The position numbers and the translations under genes are program-made. Shown piece by piece: positions 43,543-53,995 of a DNA stretch of 64,000 nucleotides; position 1 is the first letter of the stretch; the number at the start of each line of letters is the position of its first letter. The DNA is from Candidatus Photodesmus katoptron Akat1 (GTDB lineage Bacteria; Pseudomonadota; Gammaproteobacteria; Enterobacterales; Vibrionaceae): positions 330,337 to 394,336 of the forward strand of contig NZ_AMSD01000002.1 in NCBI RefSeq assembly GCF_000478685.1. Direction: 5' to 3'. The notes below the pieces were generated by a model. That model was not told the origin of the DNA, made no database searches, and saw nothing but the letters and a program-made list of their open reading frames with translations.

Positions 43543-44241
43543 TCATACTTTACTTATACTAGATTGGGTAATAGACAGACCAGCTCCCATTGTAGTAGAA
43601 ACACTTATTTTTTTAAAAAAATTGCCTTTTACTGAAGAAGGTTTGGCTTTTTTCAAATCGAAAAGAAAACATTCTAAGTTTTCTTTAAGCTGAATTGTAG
43701 AAAAACTGACCTTGCCAATAGTAGCATGAATTATTCCATTTTTATCATTACGATAATGAATCTGACCAGCTTTGGCATTTTGTACTGCTTTAGTAATATC
43801 ATTGGTTATAGTACCCATCTTTGGATTTGGCATAAGACCACGAGGTCCTAAAATAGTGCCAAGTGGACTGACAATGTGCATTGTATCAGGAGAAGCTATA
43901 ACTACATCGAAATTACATTCACCTTTTTTTATACGCTCTGCAATATTTTCCATACCAACAATTTCTGCACCAGCTTGTTTTGCTAACAGAGCATTTTCAC
44001 CTTGTGCAAATACTACAGTACGCACTTCTTTACCAATCCCATTAGGTAAAACAGTTGCAGCACGTATATTCTGATCAGACTTTTTTGAATCGATAGCAAG
44101 ATTAATAGCAACATCTACAGATTCAATAAATTTAACGCTAGCAAATCTTTTTAGAAGAGCAATAGCTTCATCTATTTCATATTCCTTAGCTAAATCAATT
44201 GATTTATTAATTAGACTAATACGTCTAGATACTTTCTTCAC
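43543..44241 (-). CDS. rplA: 50S ribosomal protein L1
   Basis: L1 binds 23S rRNA at the E-site stalk and represses rplKA translation. The 232-residue product has [52 protein letters not shown] (two blocks), [15 protein letters not shown] and [14 protein letters not shown]. It begins four bases after the rplK stop, so translation of the two is coupled, as expected for L1 control. Confidence 0.97.
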   Translation of the reverse strand: MKKVSRRISLINKSIDLAKEYEIDEAIALLKRFASVKFIESVDVAINLAIDSKKSDQNIRAATVLPNGIGKEVRTVVFAQGENALLAKQAGAEIVGMENIAERIKKGECNFDVVIASPDTMHIVSPLGTILGPRGLMPNPKMGTITNDITKAVQNAKAGQIHYRNDKNGIIHATIGKVSFSTIQLKENLECFLFDLKKAKPSSVKGNFFKKISVSTTMGAGLSITQSSISKV

Positions 44242-44245
44242 AAGC

Positions 44246-44674
44246 TTACTCCTTTAATATCAAACCAATAGAACGAGCAGTACCTAAAATAGAACGTTTC
44301 ATTGATTCAATATTAACGCCAGTCATATCTACTGCTTTTATTTTTGCAATTTCTTCAACTTGAGCATCAGTTATCGTACCTATCTTCTCTGTATTAGGGC
44401 GCGATGAACCAGAACTTACACCAACTATTTTTTTAAGAAGGACTGAAGCAGGAGGAGTTTTAGTAACAAAGGTAAAAGAACGATCAGTATAGATTGTAAT
44501 AACGACTGGAGTTGGAAGACCTTTTTCTATAGACTCAGTTTTTTCATTAAATGCTTTACAGAACTCCATAATATTTACACCATGTTGACCAAGAGCAGGA
44601 CCAACTGGTGGACTAGGATTTGCCATACCAGCGGCAACTTGCAGCTTTATAGAAGCTTTAACTTTTTTAGCCAT
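44246..44674 (-). CDS. rplK: 50S ribosomal protein L11
   Basis: L11 shapes the GTPase-associated centre with 23S rRNA. The product is 142 residues from [16 protein letters not shown]; twelve upstream codons are open but not conserved. It includes [36 protein letters not shown], and ADMTGVN-like [19 protein letters not shown]. The length is identical to E. coli (142). A good promoter stands upstream at 44743-44771. Confidence 0.97.
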   Translation of the reverse strand: MAKKVKASIKLQVAAGMANPSPPVGPALGQHGVNIMEFCKAFNEKTESIEKGLPTPVVITIYTDRSFTFVTKTPPASVLLKKIVGVSSGSSRPNTEKIGTITDAQVEEIAKIKAVDMTGVNIESMKRSILGTARSIGLILKE

Positions 44675-44742
44675 TATATTTCCTACGCTACCAATGCAGC
44701 TAAATATCAAGAAAACTCGAAGGATACAATAAAATAGGAAGA

Positions 44743-44771
44743 ATTATAACAATACTCTATATAACTAACAA
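44743..44771 (-). promoter_or_regulatory. sigma70 promoter for rplKAJL
   Basis: On the reverse strand TTGTTA (44766-44771) and a perfect TATAAT (44743-44748) are 17 bp apart, and TG-T precedes the -10 as an extended element. It lies between nusG and rplK, where E. coli has the L11 operon promoter. Read by eye. Confidence 0.65.
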
Positions 44772-44787
44772 GACTTATAGTGAAAAT

Positions 44788-45339
44788 TTAATCAAGTTTT
44801 TCTACTTGACCAAATTCAAGTTCAACTGGTGTTGCCCGACTAAATATTGACACAGATACTTTTATACGGCTTTTATCATAATCCACATCCTCAACAGTAC
44901 CATTAAAATCAGAAAACGGACCATCATTAACCCGTACGACTTCACCTACCTCAAATATTGTTTTAGGTCTAGGAGATTCACTTGCCTTTTCTAAACGATT
45001 CAAAATAGCATCAGCTTCTTTATCAGTAATAGGTGATGGAGAATCTGAAGTACCACCAATAAAACCAAGTACACGAGGAACACTACGCACTAAATGCCAT
45101 GATTTATCATTCATTAACATTTTAACTAATACATAACCAGGAAAAAATTTTCGTTCGCTTTTACGACGCTGTCCAGAGCGTATTTCTACTACTTCTTCAG
45201 TAGGAACTAATATTTCTCCAAATAAATCTTCCATATTCCGGATCTTGACATGCTCACGTAATGATTTAGCAACACGAGATTCAAAACCAGAGAAAGCTTG
45301 GACTACATACCAACATTTTTTATTAGAACATTCACTCAT
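44788..45339 (-). CDS. nusG: transcription elongation and antitermination factor NusG
   Basis: NusG links RNA polymerase to ribosomes and Rho. The product is 183 residues from [20 protein letters not shown], with [50 protein letters not shown] and the C-terminal KOW domain ([20 protein letters not shown]). Twenty upstream open codons overlap secE and are not conserved. The chosen ATG has GAGG about 11 bases upstream and leaves 13 bp to the secE stop. Confidence 0.97.
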   Translation of the reverse strand: MSECSNKKCWYVVQAFSGFESRVAKSLREHVKIRNMEDLFGEILVPTEEVVEIRSGQRRKSERKFFPGYVLVKMLMNDKSWHLVRSVPRVLGFIGGTSDSPSPITDKEADAILNRLEKASESPRPKTIFEVGEVVRVNDGPFSDFNGTVEDVDYDKSRIKVSVSIFSRATPVELEFGQVEKLD

Positions 45340-45352
45340 GAACTTATAACCC

Positions 45353-45733
45353 TCAGATTTCTGTTGCCAATTTAATAAGATAAACCATAATGCTATCAAT
45401 ACCCCATAATATTAAAGCCATTAAAACACTCACAGCAAAAACAATCAAAGTTATTTGCATAGTTTCTTTCCTAGTCGGCCAAATTACCTTTCGAATTTCT
45501 TGTCTAGATGCACGTACAAATTCTACTGTTGCCAAACCTTTATTTGTTCTTAAAGCGAGAAAAAAAGCAATGATAATAAAAAAAATAATTACTACAGTAC
45601 GGATGACTATAGATATTTCAGAATAAAAATAATTGCCAATAACAGCTAAAATTAGTATTAAACAGCTAATAATCCACCTAAATCTATCGACTAAAGGAGA
45701 GCCATCAGAAATTCTAATTTTATTTAATTTCAT
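45353..45733 (-). CDS. secE: protein translocase subunit SecE
   Basis: SecE clamps the SecY channel. The 126-residue product has three membrane segments (about residues 18-36, 42-60 and 93-115) and the conserved cytoplasmic region [20 protein letters not shown], the family signature. It is the three-span enteric and Vibrio form (E. coli 127). It is paired with nusG, downstream of tuf. Confidence 0.95.
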   Translation of the reverse strand: MKLNKIRISDGSPLVDRFRWIISCLILILAVIGNYFYSEISIVIRTVVIIFFIIIAFFLALRTNKGLATVEFVRASRQEIRKVIWPTRKETMQITLIVFAVSVLMALILWGIDSIMVYLIKLATEI

Positions 45734-45821
45734 AAACTCAATCTCTATTTCTTCAGATTTTTTTAGAAAACATTTTAAAAATCATGTTCTATCTAACTTA
45801 GAAAGGGATATTATATCTTTC

Positions 45822-47006
45822 TTATTCAAAAATTTTAGCAACAATACCAGCACCTACTGTGCGACCACCTTCACGAATAGCGAATCGTAATCCTTCATGC
45901 ATAGCTATTGGAGCTATTAACTCAACAATCATTTTTATATTGTCACCTGGCATGACCATTTCAACACCTTCTGGTAAAGAAATATTGCCTGTTACATCAG
46001 TTGTACGAAAATAAAACTGCGGTCGATAACCTTTAAAAAATGGAGTATGTCTACCACCTTCATCTTTTGACAACACGTATACTTCAGATTCAAACCTGGT
46101 ATGTGGAGTCATTGAATTAGGCTTGGCTAATACTTGACCACGTTCAACTTCATCACGCTTTATACCCCGAAGAAGTACACCAACATTTTCACCAGCACGA
46201 CCTTCATCTAATAACTTACGAAACATTTCAACACCAGTACATGTAGTGGTTATAGTATCTTTTATCCCAATAATGGAAACTTCCTCTCCAACTTTTAAGG
46301 CCCCACGCTCAATACGGCCAGTCACTACTGTACCACGACCTTGAATGGAAAATACATCTTCAATAGGCATTAAAAATGGCATATCAACTGCACGTTTAGG
46401 CTCTGGTATATAATTGTCTAAAGCTTCAGCAAGCTCAATAACTTTTGCTGTCCATTGCTCTTCACCATTTAATGCACCTAATGCAGAGCCTTGAATTACT
46501 GGCAAAGTATCACCTGGAAAATCATATTCAGATAAAAGTTCACGAACTTCCATTTCTACTAACTCAAGTAATTCCTCATCATCAACCATATCACATTTAT
46601 TCATAAATACCACGATGTAAGGAATACCAACCTGACGTCCTAGTAATATATGTTCACGGGTTTGTGGCATAGGCCCATCTGTTGCTGCTACTACTAAAAT
46701 ACCACCATCCATTTGAGCCGCACCAGTAATCATGTTTTTAACATAATCTGCATGTCCTGGACAATCAACATGTGCATAATGTCGTGTTGGAGTATCATAC
46801 TCAACATGAGAAGTAGAGATAGTAATACCTCGCTCACGCTCTTCTGGAGCATTATCAATAGACGCAAAGTCTCTTGCAGCACCCCCGTATACTTTAGATA
46901 ATGTAGTACAAATAGCTGCAGTTAAGGTGGTCTTACCGTGGTCAACATGGCCAATAGTACCAACGTTCACATGCGGTTTTACACGTTCGAATTTTTCTTT
47001 AGACAT
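45822..47006 (-). CDS. tuf: elongation factor Tu
   Basis: EF-Tu delivers aminoacyl-tRNA to the ribosome. The 394-residue product is almost identical to E. coli EF-Tu: GTPase motifs [30 protein letters not shown] and [11 protein letters not shown], with effector region RGITIST. The end [10 protein letters not shown] is intact. It lies just after thrT and is probably cotranscribed with the four upstream tRNAs, as for tufB in E. coli. Confidence 0.98.
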   Translation of the reverse strand: MSKEKFERVKPHVNVGTIGHVDHGKTTLTAAICTTLSKVYGGAARDFASIDNAPEERERGITISTSHVEYDTPTRHYAHVDCPGHADYVKNMITGAAQMDGGILVVAATDGPMPQTREHILLGRQVGIPYIVVFMNKCDMVDDEELLELVEMEVRELLSEYDFPGDTLPVIQGSALGALNGEEQWTAKVIELAEALDNYIPEPKRAVDMPFLMPIEDVFSIQGRGTVVTGRIERGALKVGEEVSIIGIKDTITTTCTGVEMFRKLLDEGRAGENVGVLLRGIKRDEVERGQVLAKPNSMTPHTRFESEVYVLSKDEGGRHTPFFKGYRPQFYFRTTDVTGNISLPEGVEMVMPGDNIKMIVELIAPIAMHEGLRFAIREGGRTVGAGIVAKIFE

Positions 47007-47088
47007 AACAGTTTGCCTTTAAATTTCAATACTCATAATTTAGATGGTTTGATAATGAAAAAATAATAAAAAGAAACTAATTATAAAG

Positions 47089-47164
47089 TGGTGCTGATAC
47101 CCAGAATTGAACTGAGGACCTCATCCTTACCAAGGATGTGCTCTACCTACTGAGCTATATCAGC
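47089..47164 (-). tRNA. thrT: tRNA-Thr (GGT)
   Basis: The cloverleaf reads GCTGATA...TATCAGC for the acceptor stem, with discriminator A and encoded CCA. The anticodon loop is TTGGTAA within a CATCC/GGATG stem, giving GGT. It is nearly identical to E. coli thrT and is the last tRNA before tuf. Confidence 0.95.
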
Positions 47165-47190
47165 ACTCAAAGATTAAAATGACTAAAACC

Positions 47191-47265
47191 TGGAGCGGGC
47201 AACGGGAATCGAACCCGTATCATCAGCTTGGAAGGCTGAGATAATAACCATTATACGATGCCCGC
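47191..47265 (-). tRNA. glyT: tRNA-Gly (TCC)
   Basis: The acceptor stem is GCGGGCA/TGCCCGC with encoded CCA; the anticodon loop CTTCCAA gives TCC. It matches E. coli glyT at almost every position. Third in the four-tRNA operon. Confidence 0.95.
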
Positions 47266-47331
47266 ACTACGACATAAGCTAAGAAAGCTAACTAAATATG
47301 TATGAATAAGCAATTTCCTACCAATTAATAA

Positions 47332-47416
47332 TGGTGGAGGGGGACGGATTCGAACCATCGAAGGCAGTGCCGGCAGATTTACAGTCTGCTCCCTTTAGCC
47401 ACTCGGGAACCCCTCC
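47332..47416 (-). tRNA. tyrU: tRNA-Tyr (GTA)
   Basis: A class II tRNA of 85 nt with a long variable arm; the anticodon stem-loop CAGACTGTAAATCTG gives GTA and CCA is encoded. It keeps the position of E. coli tyrU. Confidence 0.95.
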
Positions 47417-47469
47417 AATATCTACTAACCTAGATTAAACTAGCAAATTCAAAAAAAGTAAAGCTGTAC

Positions 47470-47545
<76 letters not shown>

Positions 47546-47559
47546 GTAAGCAGAATATG

Positions 47560-47589
47560 ATTCTATTGAATCAATTTCATATTTGTCAA
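47560..47589 (-). promoter_or_regulatory. sigma70 promoter of the tRNA-tuf operon
   Basis: On the reverse strand a perfect TTGACA (47584-47589) and TAGAAT (47560-47565, five of six) are 18 bp apart, with the first tRNA starting 14 bases downstream of the -10 box. It is the best-looking promoter in the window. Confidence 0.75.
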
Positions 47590-47720
47590 TAGTATTTTTA
47601 TAAAAAATGGAAAAATGATATTTTATTTATCTCAACAATGTATTTTCTATTGAAAAATATATTAATATATATCGATATGTGAAAAAATTCCTGTAATTTA
47701 TCTGTTTTTTAGTTCCTATT

Positions 47721-48657
47721 ATGAGATCTTTCTTATCTTTAAATCGCGAAGCATGGGCAAAACTATATGATTTTTCACCTGTGAAATTATCTAAAATAAT
47801 TGTAAAAGAACTTAAAAAGGTAAATCATTATCTAACAATAAAAGAACTTGTTGAGATCTACCTTCCTTTAACTCATTATTTAAACCTTTCTATAGTAACC
47901 TATAAAAATAGAAATTTTTCTTCACAAAACTTTTTCAATAAGGATAGTATCTCTTCCCCTTTTATTATTGGAATTACAGGAAGTGTAGCATCTGGAAAAA
48001 GTACTATGGCACGTATGCTAAAAGTGCTTCTATCTTCCTTCTTATATAAAAATAAAAAATTGATTTTGTTACTACTGATAGTTTTATTTATTCTAATAAA
48101 ATACTAAAACAACGTTCGATTATTAAAAAAAAGGATTCCCTGAATCATATAATATACAAAGCCTAATTCAATTTATTTCTGATGTAAAAAAATGCAAACA
48201 AAATATAGTTATACCAATATATTCACATATTAATTATGATATTATTGATAAAACTAAAATTATAAATCAACCTGATATTCTAATTATCGAAGGTGTTAAC
48301 ATTTTACAAAATAGTATGGTTTACTCTAATCAGTCTAATAGAATCTTACTTTCTGATTTTTTAGACTTTTCAATCTATATAGATGCCAATACTGAACATA
48401 TTGAACAATGGTATGTTGAACGTTTTTTAAAATTTCGAAAAAATGCATTTTCTCATCCAGCTATTTATTTTAATCGATATACACAACTTTCTAAACAATC
48501 AACGATTAAGAAAGCAAGGAGTATTTGGAATACTATTAACAAAGTTAATTTAGAAGAAAATATTCTTCCTGCTAAAAGAAAAGCAACCCTCATTTTAAAG
48601 AAAGGAAGTAATCATAAGGTAGAAGAAGTCCTTATAAATAGTAGGGATATGATATAA
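47721..48657 (+). pseudogene. coaA: pantothenate kinase CoaA with two poly(A) frameshifts
   Basis: CoaA phosphorylates pantothenate, the first committed step of CoA synthesis. Three reading frames together encode a full-length protein: up to GITGSVASGKSTMARMLK (P-loop) and YKNKK in the first, TTDSFIYSNKILKQRS in the second, and KGFPESYNI, YSHINYDII, QPDILIIEGVNIL, SDFLDFSIYIDA and the C-terminus in the third. One A added to the A6 run at 48054-48059 and one to the A8 run at 48125-48132 join them into 312 residues (E. coli 316). All catalytic blocks are conserved, so the gene is either newly broken, rescued by slippage, or miscalled. coaD elsewhere in the window is usable. Confidence 0.85.
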
Positions 48658-48752
48658 GTACATTTATTTGCTATATTCTCAATTAATAAAAAATCATAAT
48701 GATAAGTTTTTAAAGCTGTAATTTAACTTAAAGGAATAAGGAGGTATTTCTC

Positions 48753-49520
48753 ATGCGTTACCCTGTGATCATAGGAAACTGGAAACTTCATGGAAATAAA
48801 AAAAACATTACTTTGCTACTAAAAAAACTTCATGTACTGCTTAAGGATCATAAGCTAAATATTAATATTTCTATAGCTCCTCCTATACTTTATATTGATT
48901 TAGTAAAACGCGTACTAACTGAATTAGATAGTCCTATCAGCTTAAGTGCACAGAATGCGGATCTACACAACCAAGGTGCATTTACTGGTGAAATATCTCC
49001 AGAAATGCTAAAAGATCTTGGTGTCTCTAATGTTATTCTTGGTCATTCTGAACGTAGAAGATACCATAAAGAATCTAATAAATTTATTGCAGAAAAATTT
49101 TCAATTATAAAAAACAATGGTTTAATTCCAATTTTATGTATTGGTGAATCAATGGATCAAAAAAAATCTGGTCAAACTATTCCAATATGTATTCATCAAA
49201 TAAATTCCATTATTAATACACAAGGGATAGAAGCTTTAAATAATTCAATAATTGCTTATGAGCCTATTTGGGCTATTGGTACTGGTGTTGCAGCTAGTCC
49301 TGATTATGTACAGAATGTACATTCTTCAATCCGTTCTTACATAAAGAAAAAAAGCTCTTTGATTGCAGAAAATATTATTATTCAATATGGTGGTTCTGTT
49401 AATTTAGATAATGCTGCGTCCTATTTTATTCAACCAGATATTGATGGAGCTTTAATTGGTGGTGCATCCCTTAATCCAGAATTGTTTGTATCCATTATAA
49501 AAGCTATGACATTTGCATAA
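48753..49520 (+). CDS. tpiA: triosephosphate isomerase
   Basis: TpiA interconverts dihydroxyacetone phosphate and glyceraldehyde 3-phosphate. The 255-residue product (same as E. coli) has the catalytic lysine in GNWKLHGNK, the catalytic histidine in ILGHSERRRYH, the catalytic glutamate in IIAYEPIWAIGTG, and IQYGGSVN plus IDGALIGGASL for phosphate binding. An AGGAGG Shine-Dalgarno (48739-48744 region) precedes the ATG. It is convergent with efp. Confidence 0.97.
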   Translation: MRYPVIIGNWKLHGNKKNITLLLKKLHVLLKDHKLNINISIAPPILYIDLVKRVLTELDSPISLSAQNADLHNQGAFTGEISPEMLKDLGVSNVILGHSERRRYHKESNKFIAEKFSIIKNNGLIPILCIGESMDQKKSGQTIPICIHQINSIINTQGIEALNNSIIAYEPIWAIGTGVAASPDYVQNVHSSIRSYIKKKSSLIAENIIIQYGGSVNLDNAASYFIQPDIDGALIGGASLNPELFVSIIKAMTFA

Positions 49521-49578
49521 TTTACTAAATTCTATACGCTAATCCCATTAGTAAAGAAAAAACCAAATGAAATAAAAT

Positions 49579-49601
49579 TAGCATTCTTGAATGGAATGCT
49601 A
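49579..49601 (-). terminator. terminator at the end of efp
   Basis: TAGCATTC (49579-49586) pairs with GAATGCTA (49594-49601) around a seven-base loop. On the reverse strand the stem includes the efp stop codon and is followed by ATTTTATTT. An AT-rich intrinsic terminator is likely between convergent tpiA and efp. Confidence 0.5.
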
Positions 49602-50171
49602 CGATTTCGTAGTACGACTAATATATTCTCCTTTTCTCGTATCGACTTTAATAACTTCCCCAATAGCAATAAATAATGGGACACGAATAATAGCACCGGT
49701 CTCTAAAGTTGCTAATTTTCCTCCATTACCCTGAGTATCTCCTTTTAAACCAGGAACTGTATCAATAACCCTAAGTTCAACAAAATTTTCTGGCATTACA
49801 GCAATAGGACTTCCATTCCAAAGAGTTAACATACATTTATTATTCTCTAATAACCATTTAGCACTCTTACCAACAGATCGTATATCCGCAGATATTTGTT
49901 CAAAAGTTTGAGTATTTATAAAGTAATAAAACTCTTTATCTTTATATAGATAATTTAATGAAACATCTTTTATATCAGCTAGTTCCACAGAATCCCCGGA
50001 TTTAAAAGTTTTTTCTATAATCCTTCCAGAAAGCAATTTACGAAGTTTTAAACGATTAAATGCTTGACCTTTACCTGACTTAACATATTCATTTTCAATG
50101 ATTACATAGGGCTCATTATCAAGTATAATTTTAAGTCCAGATTTAAATTCATTGGTGCTGATCATAAGCAT
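49599..50171 (-). CDS. efp: elongation factor P
   Basis: EF-P relieves ribosome stalling at polyproline. The 190-residue product has the modification loop [10 protein letters not shown] with the target lysine and the rest of the three-barrel EF-P fold ([50 protein letters not shown]). The proline before the loop glycine in E. coli (KPGKG) is serine here. The modification gene epmB is divergent 31 bp away, the conserved pairing. Confidence 0.96.
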   Translation of the reverse strand: MLMISTNEFKSGLKIILDNEPYVIIENEYVKSGKGQAFNRLKLRKLLSGRIIEKTFKSGDSVELADIKDVSLNYLYKDKEFYYFINTQTFEQISADIRSVGKSAKWLLENNKCMLTLWNGSPIAVMPENFVELRVIDTVPGLKGDTQGNGGKLATLETGAIIRVPLFIAIGEVIKVDTRKGEYISRTTKS

Positions 50172-50202
50172 AAGCTAATTTTACCATTTTGAGCAAAACC
50201 TC

Positions 50203-51234
50203 ATGACCTACATAATAACTCAAAAACATGATTCTGTTGAGAAAAATTGGACAAAACAAGTGGCAAACTCTATCTCAGATCCAAAAGAATTATTAGAATT
50301 ACTACAAATAAATCCACTATCCTGGAAATCAGGATTTGCAGCAAAAAAAATATTTGCTCAACGTGTACCAAAAAATTTTATTAATAGAATGGAAAAAGGA
50401 AATTATAAAGATCCTCTTCTTCGACAAGTGTTACCAATTATTGAAGAATTGGATATTGTCCCCAATTATTCTATTGACCCACTTAAAGAAAAAGAACAGA
50501 ATACTCATATTCCAGGAGTATTACACAAGTACCATAATCGCCTACTTATAATTGTAAAAGGCGGGTGTGCTATAAATTGTCGTTATTGTTTTAGACGTTA
50601 TTTCCCATACCAAAACATTAATAACAGCAAATTTTTCTGGGAAAAAAAAATTAATTATCTCCTACAACACCCAGAACTAAATGAAGTAATCTTATCTGGA
50701 GGAGATCCTCTCATGGCTAAAGATGAAGAAATCAAATGGATAGTAAAGGAAATAGAAAAAATCAAGCATATAAAAAGATTACGAATCCATACTCGCTTAC
50801 CTGTTGTAATACCTGATAGAATAACAACTCAATTATGTAATAACCTAGCAAAAACGCGTTTACAGATAATTATTGTTACACATATCAATCATGCAAATGA
50901 AATTAATGTTCAATTAAAAACAAAACTTAACAAACTTAGAAAAAAAAACATTATTTTACTTAATCAATCTGTACTCCTTAAAGGAGTAAATGACTCAGTA
51001 TATGACCAAATCCATCTTAATGAAGAACTATTTGACGGAGGAATTATTCCTTACTACTTACATGTTTTAGATAAAGTACAAGGTGCTGCACACTTCTTTG
51101 TATCTGATAAAAAGGCAAAAAAAATTATAACAGCACTAATGGAGAAAGTATCTGGTTACTTAGTACCTAAGTTAACCCGAGAAGTGACTGGAAAAAAGAG
51201 CAAAATACCACTCGATTTGCAACTAGATTTATAA
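50203..51234 (+). CDS. epmB: L-lysine 2,3-aminomutase EpmB
   Basis: EpmB is a radical-SAM enzyme that turns alpha-lysine into beta-lysine for attachment to EF-P. The 343-residue product has the radical-SAM cluster motif CAINCRYCFR, the PLP lysine region near MPYYLH-type IIPYYLHVLDKVQGAAHF, LSGGDPLMAKD and RIHTRLPVVIPDR, and DPLLRQVLP near the N-terminus. The length is as in E. coli (342). epmA is not in the window. The pair efp-epmB suggests that EF-P is modified. Confidence 0.93.
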   Translation: MTYIITQKHDSVEKNWTKQVANSISDPKELLELLQINPLSWKSGFAAKKIFAQRVPKNFINRMEKGNYKDPLLRQVLPIIEELDIVPNYSIDPLKEKEQNTHIPGVLHKYHNRLLIIVKGGCAINCRYCFRRYFPYQNINNSKFFWEKKINYLLQHPELNEVILSGGDPLMAKDEEIKWIVKEIEKIKHIKRLRIHTRLPVVIPDRITTQLCNNLAKTRLQIIIVTHINHANEINVQLKTKLNKLRKKNIILLNQSVLLKGVNDSVYDQIHLNEELFDGGIIPYYLHVLDKVQGAAHFFVSDKKAKKIITALMEKVSGYLVPKLTREVTGKKSKIPLDLQLDL

Positions 51235-51516
51235 TACATATATCATGCTTATACAATTATCTATACTCTTCAGCATATATATTACTTCTTCAGTTTTCAT
51301 TGATATAAAAATATAACTAGACTTAAATATATGCTGTTTTTTTTTCGAAATAGAACCTGTGTTTTATAAGTTTTTATTCAATTAAATTTTAAAACACTAC
51401 TGTTTATCTATTCTATTTTACTTTTCTATTGCTACAATATTTGGTATGACTATTTCTACTTCCTATTTAATGTTTAATAAAATGTAGTATTACTATGATT
51501 GAATTGGTTACTTTAT

Positions 51517-52347
51517 ATGATTAAAAAATGTCTATTCCCTGTTGCTGGATACGGAACACGTTTTCTTCCTGCTACTAAGTCAATGCCGAAAGAAATGATG
51601 CCTGTAGTGAATAAACCATTAATTGAATATGGAGTTGAAGAAGCTATTCAAGCTGGAATGAATGGTATGTGTATAGTTATGGGGCGTGGCAAGCACTCTA
51701 TTATGGACCACTTTGACAAAAATTATGAATTAGAACATCAAATTAACGGAACAAATAAAGAAGAACTTCTTATTAACATTCGAAAAATTATTAATGAGGC
51801 AAATTTTACTTATATACGGCAACATGAAATCAAGGGATTAGGTCATGCTATTTTGACTGGTCAAGCACTCATTGGTAATGAACCTTTCGCTGTTCTATTA
51901 GCTGATGATTTATGCATTAACAAGGAAAAAGGGATTCTATCGCAAATGGTTGAACTTTACAAACAATTTCATTGTTCAATTATTGCCGTACGAGAAGTCC
52001 CTAAAAATGAAATTCATAAATATGGAATTATTTCTGGAAAAAATATCAAAAACCGTCTTTATCAAGTGGATAGTATGCTAGAAAAACCAGAAAAATCTAC
52101 TGAATCAAGCAACTTAGCTATTATTGGTAGGTATATTCTTACTCCAGATATTTTTTCAATTATAAATAAAACGAAACCAGGGAAAGGAGGGGAAATTCAA
52201 ATTACTGATGCACTTCTATATCAAGCACAGTCAGGCTGCGTCTTAGCATATCAATTTAAAGGGGAAAGATTTGATTGCGGTAATGTAGAAGGCTATATTG
52301 AGGCTACCAATTATTGCTTTAAAAATATTTATTTAGCAAATAAATAA
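51517..52347 (+). CDS. galU: UTP-glucose-1-phosphate uridylyltransferase
   Basis: GalU makes UDP-glucose for LPS core and other glycans. The 276-residue product starts MIKKCLFPVAGYGTRFLPAT, then KSMPKEMMPVVNKPLIEYG, GLGHAILTGQALIG, LADDLC, EKPEKST, IIGRYILTPDIF, GKGGEIQITDALL and FDCGNVEGYIEA. This is the shorter non-enteric GalU seen in Vibrio and Pseudomonas, not the 302-residue enteric form. Six upstream codons are open, but the ATG at 51517 is the family start. UDP-glucose would serve the WaaE/LgtF-type transferase. Confidence 0.94.
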   Translation: MIKKCLFPVAGYGTRFLPATKSMPKEMMPVVNKPLIEYGVEEAIQAGMNGMCIVMGRGKHSIMDHFDKNYELEHQINGTNKEELLINIRKIINEANFTYIRQHEIKGLGHAILTGQALIGNEPFAVLLADDLCINKEKGILSQMVELYKQFHCSIIAVREVPKNEIHKYGIISGKNIKNRLYQVDSMLEKPEKSTESSNLAIIGRYILTPDIFSIINKTKPGKGGEIQITDALLYQAQSGCVLAYQFKGERFDCGNVEGYIEATNYCFKNIYLANK

Positions 52348-52508
52348 TTAGCATCACTACATAGTGAAACAGGATAATTCAGTGTATATTAGAAATTTAA
52401 TTTAATGAAATTAAGCAAAAACCCAATTACCAATCTAGCACAGCTTACGAAAACTATTTATTACTAATTTCTTAGTGACTTAATCTGTTTATTATTATTA
52501 TGCTAGAT

Positions 52509-52886
52509 TTATTTTTTTAATTTAATCGCATCACGTCTCTGCTTCTTATCTGGTCTAAATCCCTTATCAAATTTACAAAGTTTTCTTTGAAAAGCAATAG
52601 ATTCTCTTGTTTCTAAACTTTTTCTAGTTTCAGAATAAAGAGTTTTTGATTCAGTTGCTCCTCTACGCTGATTTGATAATGCTAATATAACTATTGTTTT
52701 TTTCTCATATCCTTGTTTTAATGTGATCTTATCACCAACTTTGACAAGTTTACTAGGTTTCGTCCTTTTACCATTATATTGAACTTTACCACCATTTACC
52801 ATATTTCGTGCTATGGAACGTGTTTTATAAAAGCGTGCAGACCATAACCATTTATCAAGCCTAACTATATTTAAGTCTGAATTCAT
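52509..52886 (-). CDS. hslR: ribosome-associated heat shock protein Hsp15
   Basis: Hsp15 binds 50S subunits carrying stalled peptidyl-tRNA and helps recycle them. The 125-residue product has an S4-type RNA-binding domain with VRLDKWLWSARFYKTRSIAR and GGKVQYNGKRTKPSKLVKVG, then a basic tail (RPDKKQRRDAIKL). The ATG at 52886 is preferred over one nine codons upstream by family alignment. It is divergent from gspC; this hslR-T2SS neighbourhood is the one known from Vibrio. Confidence 0.93.
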   Translation of the reverse strand: MNSDLNIVRLDKWLWSARFYKTRSIARNMVNGGKVQYNGKRTKPSKLVKVGDKITLKQGYEKKTIVILALSNQRRGATESKTLYSETRKSLETRESIAFQRKLCKFDKGFRPDKKQRRDAIKLKK

Positions 52887-53083
52887 TAGATAAAAATCCT
52901 GAAAAATCACCAAAATTATTAATCAATTAACATGATACTTATCATATTTCTTTTCAAATTAGATAGATATGAACTAAAAAACATAAGATTTTATAAATTA
53001 TGTGATATTAATCATGATTATATAACTAGATACTTCTTAAGTAAGCTAAGGTAAAAAAATAACCCTTAATTCGGAATTTTTCA

Positions 53084-53954
53084 GTGAAGAAAAAGCAGCT
53101 AAATTTAAATAAACTTTCAAATATTTATTTGAAAAGTTTAAAAGCACAAAAAAAATTAAGTATTGCTTTAATTTTATTTTTTTTAATACTTTCTGCTTGG
53201 TTACTTGGAAAAATTTTCTGGTTAATACAGGAAAATTCAAAAAATATTCCAGAATGGTCTCCTGAAATCAAAGAGAGTCCTCCAAAAACAAAAAAAAGTA
53301 GCATTAATATTATTAAATTAAAAAAAGTAATCTCTTTGGAGTTTATAAAAATCAGAATACGCCAAAACAAGAAGACTCTATGTTTTCTAATACTAAAGAA
53401 AAATATCCAACTTTAAAACTAGTTGGAGTCATTACTAGCAGTATACCTGATAAAAATTTAGCAGTTATTTCTAATAAAGGTTCACAAACAACATATGGTA
53501 TAAATGAAAAAATTAAAGAAACTCAAGCTACAATTAAGGTAATATTACTCGATCAAGTTATTATTGACAATATAGGGTATAAAGAAATATTAACAATCAA
53601 TAAAAATCAAGTTCATCAAAAACTAAAGAAAAATAACGTTATTAATAATGATAACTTTTATCGTATTCGTGATCTTATTCTGCAAGATAATAAAAAATTT
53701 TTTCAATACATTCGTATATTTCCAGTAAATCGTAATGGAAACATAATTGGATATAGAATGATACCAGGGGAAAAAAAGGTTTATTAGACTTTTATGGACT
53801 ACAACATAACGATATAGCTATAAAGCTAAATGGACAATACTTAACAAAACTTGTATCTAATGGAATGCTGATAAAAACTATATCTCAATTAGATGAATTT
53901 TATCTAACAATTGAAAGAAATAGTAAGATACATGATGTGTACATAAAACTATAA
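53084..53954 (+). pseudogene. gspC: type II secretion protein GspC (EpsC), two poly(A) frameshifts
   Basis: GspC is the inner-membrane clamp that links the pseudopilus platform to the secretin. From a GTG start the first frame gives a basic N-terminus and one membrane span (ALILFFLILSAWLLG). One A added to the A7 run 53320-53326 restores KKSNLFGVYKN and leads into the HR domain (LKLVGVITSS, AVISNKGSQTTYGINE, QVIIDNIGYKEIL). One A added to the A7 run 53771-53777 restores GLLDFYGLQHNDIAIKLNG and the rest of the PDZ-like domain, ending HDVYIKL. The repaired length of 290 residues matches EpsC (about 305). Conservation is good throughout. First gene of the operon. Confidence 0.85.
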
Positions 53955-53995
53955 AGTGAATCTACAAATGATTTTATTGAGGAGTGTTTTTAAAA

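Noticed and set aside
51517..52347. GalU looks foreign compared with enteric GalU
   Set aside because: The short form starting MIKKCLFP is the normal one in Vibrio and Pseudomonas, so no transfer needs to be invoked once the Vibrionaceae affiliation is accepted.
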